10,790 nucleotides of DNA from CAYTQK01 sp964439745 (GTDB taxonomy: Bacteria > Desulfobacterota > Desulfobacteria > Desulfobacterales > Desulfosudaceae): assembly GCA_964439745.1 (NCBI GenBank), contig CAYTQK010000097.1:1-10790 (forward strand). Reading direction: 5' to 3'. Positions 7,596 to 10,790 of the stretch are shown here, piece after piece. A program made the position numbers and the translations under genes. Each line of letters opens with the position of its first letter. Positions within the stretch are counted from its first letter, which is position 1. The notes below the pieces were generated by a model. That model was not told the origin of the DNA. It searched no databases and worked only from the letters and a program-made list of their open reading frames with translations.

Positions 7596-7604
7596 GCGTA
7601 TAAA
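7577..7604 (+). promoter_or_regulatory. Candidate promoter of the DUF3786 gene
   Basis: TTGTAA (7577-7582) and TATAAA (7599-7604) have a 16-base spacer, and predict a start near 7611 and a leader of about 36 bases. Within the spacer, AAGCGT occurs at 7584-7589 and again at 7594-7599, exactly one helical turn apart. A tandem pair like this can be a regulator site, although chance is possible for a 6-mer. Confidence 0.35.
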
Positions 7605-7646
7605 CGATAAAAACCTGCCCCGCGATTGTCAGGCAAGGGAGGTGAG

Positions 7647-8264
7647 ATGGATAAAACGGCGACGGTGTTTGAAGAAAACTACAATCGCTACCGGGAACAG
7701 ATCCGGCAGCTGGACCTGGCGGCTGTGGCCGGTATCCTGGGGCTGGAAACGGAGACAGGGGCGGTATCCGTACCCTGGCTGGGAAAGATACTGCGGGTCT
7801 CCGGCGAGGGGGTTGTCGATGCCGCCGGCAACCGGCCGGATTACGGAACTTTTGTGGTGGTCAGCAATTATCTTTTGCGATGTCCGGCGGCAGTTGTTCC
7901 CCCTGCCGGCTGGGCCCATTACCGGGATTTTCCCACCAGCGGTCCCCTGACTGTCTATTTTGCCCGGGACGTGGAACAGGCCCTGGCCGACAATTTCAAC
8001 GGCCGGACCGAAGCATTGCGCCGGGCCGGCCGGCTGTTGGGGGGATATGTTCCGGAGATCAAGGTAAGATGCGATCTGTCTCTTTGCTTTTACGCCCTGC
8101 CGCGGGTGCCGGTGCTCCTGTTGTTCAATGACGCCGACGAGGAGTTCGGCGCGGATTGTTCCCTTTTATTTGACAATGTGGCCGATCAATACCTAGACGC
8201 GGAATCCCTGGCCATCCTGGGCCGGTGCCTGGTGGAGGCGCTTGTGCAGGCGGCCGGGCAATAG
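7647..8264 (+). CDS. DUF3786 domain protein, function unknown
   Basis: This 205-residue soluble protein has no signal peptide or membrane helix. I recognise the DUF3786 family from its pattern: a short N-terminal helix (NYNRYREQIRQLD), VPWLGKILRVS near 43-52, a central YLLRC segment (75-79), GWAHYRDFPTSGPLTVYF (88-105), FNGRTEALRRAGRLLGG (117-133), and the conserved ALPRVPVLLLFNDADEEF (150-167) followed by ADCSLLFDNVADQYL and a closing LAILGRCLVEAL helix. The family is uncharacterised and common in anaerobic bacteria and archaea, often about 190-200 residues. Five cysteines (79, 142, 147, 171, 194) are present but do not form a recognised metal motif. GGAGGTGA, a near-perfect anti-Shine-Dalgarno match, ends just before ATG 7647 and fixes this start over the TTG at 7626. 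The gene is divergent from the transporter operon and convergent with rpsI. Membership is assigned by memory, not by a search. Confidence 0.8.
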   Translation: MDKTATVFEENYNRYREQIRQLDLAAVAGILGLETETGAVSVPWLGKILRVSGEGVVDAAGNRPDYGTFVVVSNYLLRCPAAVVPPAGWAHYRDFPTSGPLTVYFARDVEQALADNFNGRTEALRRAGRLLGGYVPEIKVRCDLSLCFYALPRVPVLLLFNDADEEFGADCSLLFDNVADQYLDAESLAILGRCLVEALVQAAGQ

Positions 8265-8278
8265 TATCCTGGCGGCAT

Positions 8279-8308
8279 AAAAAAAGGACGGCAGAAGCTG
8301 CCGTCCTT
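8279..8308 (-). terminator. Rho-independent terminator of the rplM-rpsI operon
   Basis: A perfect 11-bp stem, AAGGACGGCAG (8284-8294) with CTGCCGTCCTT (8298-8308), closes a 3-base loop. On the minus strand the stem runs into a T-run (A7 on the plus strand at 8279-8285, the last two bases pairing in the stem). It lies about 50 bases past the rpsI stop. On the plus strand the stem is followed by GGTGG, so it should not stop transcription of the convergent DUF3786 gene efficiently. Confidence 0.9.
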
Positions 8309-8361
8309 GGTGGTTATATGTATGGCTGATCCGGTGACAAAGACACAAGCAAGCTGGTAGC

Positions 8362-8754
8362 TTACCGCTTGGAATACTGGTACCGCGCCCGGGCGCCGCG
8401 CTGACCATATTTCTTGCGCTCTTTGCAGCGGGCGTCCCGCCGCAGGTATCCCGCTGCTTTCAAAGGTTGACGCAATTCCGGCGACAATTGGATCAGGGCC
8501 TTGCTGATGGCGTGATTGGCGGCGCCGGCCTGGCCGGTGATGCCGCCGCCTTTGACGGAGATGGCAATATCGTAGCTGTCTGAAGAGCCGATATGGTTCA
8601 GGGCTTCCATCAGGATGGTGCGGGACGATGAAGTGGTAAAATGGGCGTCGGCCTCCCTGCCGTTGACGGTCAGAATGCCGCTGCCCGGCTGCAGCCAGAC
8701 TTTGGCGATCGAGGATTTCCGTTTTCCCGTGGCGTAGGTTCTGTTGTCTTCCAT
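8362..8754 (-). CDS. rpsI: 30S ribosomal protein S9
   Basis: The 130-residue product matches uS9 throughout: the N-terminal YATGKRKSSIAKVWL, the central VKGGGITGQAGAANHAISKALI (about 68-89), and the basic C-terminal tail DARCKERKKYGQRGARARYQYSKR, whose final Lys-Arg reaches the P-site tRNA in the ribosome. Length is normal. GAGGA lies a few bases before the ATG. The gene follows rplM after 21 bases, the conserved L13-S9 pairing found in nearly all bacteria, and ends before a strong terminator. Confidence 0.98.
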   Translation of the reverse strand: MEDNRTYATGKRKSSIAKVWLQPGSGILTVNGREADAHFTTSSSRTILMEALNHIGSSDSYDIAISVKGGGITGQAGAANHAISKALIQLSPELRQPLKAAGYLRRDARCKERKKYGQRGARARYQYSKR

Positions 8755-8775
8755 TATTTCCTCAACATTCTGTGG

Positions 8776-9213
8776 TTAGCTGATTTCCAGCACCTGGGGC
8801 TGCTGGGCTTCGTGGGGGTGCTCCGGGCCGGCGTATACTTTCAGTTTCTTCAAAAGGGAGCGTCCCAGCCTGTTCTTGGGAAGCATTCCTTTCACCGCAT
8901 TCCGCACCAGCTCTTCCGGTTTTTTTTCGTGCATCTGCTTGGCATTCAGGGATTTCAAACCGCCCATGTAGCCGCTGTGGCGGTGGTACATTTTCTGGTC
9001 CCATTTTCTGCCGGTCAGAGCGATTTTGTCGGCGTTGATGACCACGATGGCGTCCCCGGTGTCCACGTGAGGGGTGTACAGCGGGTTGTGTTTTCCCCGC
9101 AGACGGCGCGCGATTTCCGTGGCCATGCGGCCCAGGATCTGGCCCTCGGCGTCAACGACATACCAGTTATTTTTGTTGTCGGTCGCTTTGGCGATGTAGG
9201 TATATTTTTTCAC
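8776..9213 (-). CDS. rplM: 50S ribosomal protein L13
   Basis: The 145-residue product matches uL13: WYVVDAEGQILGRMATEIARRLRGK (17-41), the nucleic-acid-contacting DTGDAIVVINADKIALTGRK (51-70), KMYHRHSGYMGGLKS (74-88), AVKGMLPKNRLGRSLLKKLKVYAGPEHPHEAQQP near the C-terminus. The start is GTG (9213-9211), supported by AAGGAG seven bases upstream. L13 is an early-assembly protein of the large subunit. It is co-transcribed with rpsI from the promoter upstream. Confidence 0.98.
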   Translation of the reverse strand: MKKYTYIAKATDNKNNWYVVDAEGQILGRMATEIARRLRGKHNPLYTPHVDTGDAIVVINADKIALTGRKWDQKMYHRHSGYMGGLKSLNAKQMHEKKPEELVRNAVKGMLPKNRLGRSLLKKLKVYAGPEHPHEAQQPQVLEIS

Positions 9214-9261
9214 TGCCTGACTCCTTGCTGATCAATATATATAACCCAAAATAATCTTATA

Positions 9262-9308
9262 AGGATATTCGTATCTGATTATTTGTCAAGAAAAAAATTT
9301 CGATTTTT
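9262..9308 (-). promoter_or_regulatory. Strong promoter of rplM-rpsI with UP-like element
   Basis: Reading leftwards, a perfect -35 TTGACA (9289-9284) is followed after 16 bases by TATCCT (9267-9262; 4 of 6 matches). Immediately upstream of the -35, 9308-9291 is an A/T tract interrupted only by CG, in the place and style of an UP element that binds the RNA polymerase alpha subunit. The predicted leader is about 40 bases, too short for an elaborate ribosomal-protein autoregulatory structure. This AT-rich stretch stands out sharply from the GC-rich surroundings. Confidence 0.55.
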
Positions 9309-9361
9309 ACCAGGAGCGGACCGGGAGACCGGAACCAAAGCGATGCGCGGCAGGTCCGTCT

Positions 9362-10790
9362 TCACTTGTCTGCTGCCTTATCTTCCCCCGGGGCCGAGGC
9401 GGAGCCGCCCGCAGCCGTTCCCGCGGCCTTCAGGGCCACCATGAGAACGGAAATGGCGGCCGGGGTCATCCCCTCGATCCGGGAGGCCTGTCCCAGGGAG
9501 GAGGGCGCCACGGCCGCCAGTTTTTCCTTTAACTCGGCGGACAGCCCATGGACCTGCCGGTAGTCAAACCCCTCGGGGATGATTCTGTGCTCCAGGTTTC
9601 TGAATTTTTCAATTTCCCGGATCTGCTTGTCAATATAGCCTTCATACTTGACGGCGATGGCCACCTGTTCCCGGATCCGGTCGGAAATGGTGACTGGCGG
9701 CGGCGCCAGGGCCAGCACGTCGCTGTAATCCAGTTCGGTCCGTTTTAACAGCTGGTCCAGCTTGACCCCGCTGCGGATGGGCGCCGAGCCGCGCGCTGCC
9801 AGGTGACGGTTAACCGGTTCGGTCGGCTTGATGACCGTCTGCCGGACGCGGTCGGTTTCCGCCGCTACTTGCCGGGCAATCTGCCGCACCCGTTCGGCCC
9901 GGGCCGGGTCCACCAGGCCGAGGGCCAGGGCTTTTTCGGTCAGGCGCAGGTCGGCATTGTCCTCCCGCAGCAGCAGCCGGTATTCGGCCCGGGAAGTGAA
10001 CATCCGGTAAGGCTCGCGGGTGCCCCGGGTGACCAGGTCGTCCACCATGACGCCCAGGTAGGCTTCCGACCGGTCCAGGATAAAAGGCGGCCGGCCCTGA
10101 ATCCGGCAGGCCGCGTTGATGCCTGCCCACAGCCCCTGGCCGGCCGCTTCTTCATAGCCGGAAGTGCCGTTGACCTGGCCGGCCAGGTAGAGTCCGGCCA
10201 CGGGTTTGGTCTCCAGGGTGGGACGCAGCTGCCGGGGATCGATATAGTCGTATTCAATGGCATAGCCCGGTCGCATCAGTTCGGCCGCTTCCAGGCCGTC
10301 AATGGTGCGGACAAATTCGATCTGGATTTCCAGGGGCAGGCTGTTGCCCAGACCGCTGGCGTAAATTTCCTCGGTCTCCAGGCCTTCGGCCTCCAGGATG
10401 ACATGGTGCTGTTGGCGATCGGGGAACCGCATCACCTTGTCTTCAAAAGAGGGGCAGTAGCGGGCCGGTACGCCCGTGATCCGGCCGCCGTACAAGGCCG
10501 AATGGGTGATGTTTTTACGAACCAGGGCGATGCTGGCGGGATTGGTGCGGCCGATGAAGGTGGGCAGCTGGGGACGCATTACGCGGGGCGAGGCAAAGGA
10601 AAACGGCCGGGGCTTTTCGTCGAGAAGCTGCTGTTCGAACCGGGAAAAATCGATACTGGACCGGGCCAGGCGGGGCGGTGGGCCGGTTTTCATGCGGACG
10701 GTGGTAAGGCCCAGTTCCCGCCTCCGATCGGCCCGGGCGGTGGGGGCGCACTCAACGGCCCGGCCGGCGCTGCAGGAGCTCGGCCACATG
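9362..10790 (-). CDS. mnmG: tRNA uridine-5-carboxymethylaminomethyl synthesis enzyme MnmG/GidA (N-terminus outside the window)
   Basis: About 475 C-terminal residues are visible of a protein usually near 620-630, so roughly 150 residues with the FAD-binding Rossmann start lie beyond the edge. MnmG works with MnmE to install cmnm5 on wobble U34 of certain tRNAs. Diagnostic features, numbered from the first Met in the fragment, are KTGPPPRL near 34-41, RYCPSFEDKVMRF (110-122) with the conserved Cys112, MRPGYAIEYDYIDP (172-185), and AGQVNGTSGYEEAAGQGL (203-220). DRSEAYLGVMVDDLV follows, and the C-terminal region has VKYEGYIDKQIREIEK, FDYRQVHGLS and GQASRIEGMTPAAISVL. A short Ala/Gly/Ser tail ends it. 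Usual wording is KTGTPPRL and GYEEAAAQGL, so there are small substitutions. The extreme right edge may contain a frame disruption (see findings). No convincing terminator separates it from rplM. Confidence 0.95.
   Translation of the reverse strand, partial: MWPSSCSAGRAVECAPTARADRRRELGLTTVRMKTGPPPRLARSSIDFSRFEQQLLDEKPRPFSFASPRVMRPQLPTFIGRTNPASIALVRKNITHSALYGGRITGVPARYCPSFEDKVMRFPDRQQHHVILEAEGLETEEIYASGLGNSLPLEIQIEFVRTIDGLEAAELMRPGYAIEYDYIDPRQLRPTLETKPVAGLYLAGQVNGTSGYEEAAGQGLWAGINAACRIQGRPPFILDRSEAYLGVMVDDLVTRGTREPYRMFTSRAEYRLLLREDNADLRLTEKALALGLVDPARAERVRQIARQVAAETDRVRQTVIKPTEPVNRHLAARGSAPIRSGVKLDQLLKRTELDYSDVLALAPPPVTISDRIREQVAIAVKYEGYIDKQIREIEKFRNLEHRIIPEGFDYRQVHGLSAELKEKLAAVAPSSLGQASRIEGMTPAAISVLMVALKAAGTAAGGSASAPGEDKAADK

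Noticed and set aside
9318..9336. Possible mnmG terminator hairpin
   Set aside because: The CCGG/CCGG stem is short with a bulge, and the T-run lies about 20 bases away and is better explained as part of the rplM promoter's AT-rich element.

Overview
The window is an ordinary chromosomal segment of a GC-rich Gram-negative bacterium, most likely an anaerobic Desulfobacterota (deltaproteobacterial) lineage. That placement is inferred from the DUF3786-type protein, the plant-like cystathionine gamma-synthase relative, the lipoprotein-type peptide-binding protein and the general look of the housekeeping proteins. It was not tested by any search. I found no mobile element, CRISPR array, tRNA or rRNA.

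Layout on the + strand: the last 19 codons of an unidentified gene (2-61), then a 200-base gap with a candidate promoter, then a PLP-dependent trans-sulfuration enzyme (266-1468). It converges on a five-gene minus-strand ABC transporter operon of the Yej/Opp/Dpp peptide class. In transcription order this is yejB-like permease (7449-6430), yejE-like permease (6433-5387), a lipoprotein solute-binding protein (5375-3489), an OppD-type ATPase (3489-2485) and an OppF-type ATPase (2488-1493). The genes overlap by 1-4 bases or lie 11 bases apart, so they form one translationally coupled unit. In enterobacteria YejF is one protein with two ATPase domains; here the two are separate genes, and both carry the four-cysteine C-terminal motif known from DppD.

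A 197-base divergent region (7450-7646) separates this operon from a plus-strand DUF3786 gene (7647-8264) of unknown function. It holds overlapping candidate promoters for both directions, an imperfect dyad and a 10-bp-spaced direct repeat. This is the most plausible regulatory structure in the window.

The right end is housekeeping on the minus strand: rplM-rpsI (L13, S9), with a strong upstream promoter, an AT-rich UP-like element and a clear intrinsic terminator. Upstream of these lies mnmG (gidA), truncated by the window edge. Its last 16 bases look as if they are out of frame.

I see no convincing previously undescribed system. The best leads are the DUF3786 gene with its shared control region, and the form of the transporter: split ATPases, two Fe-S-type motifs and a lipid-anchored binding protein.
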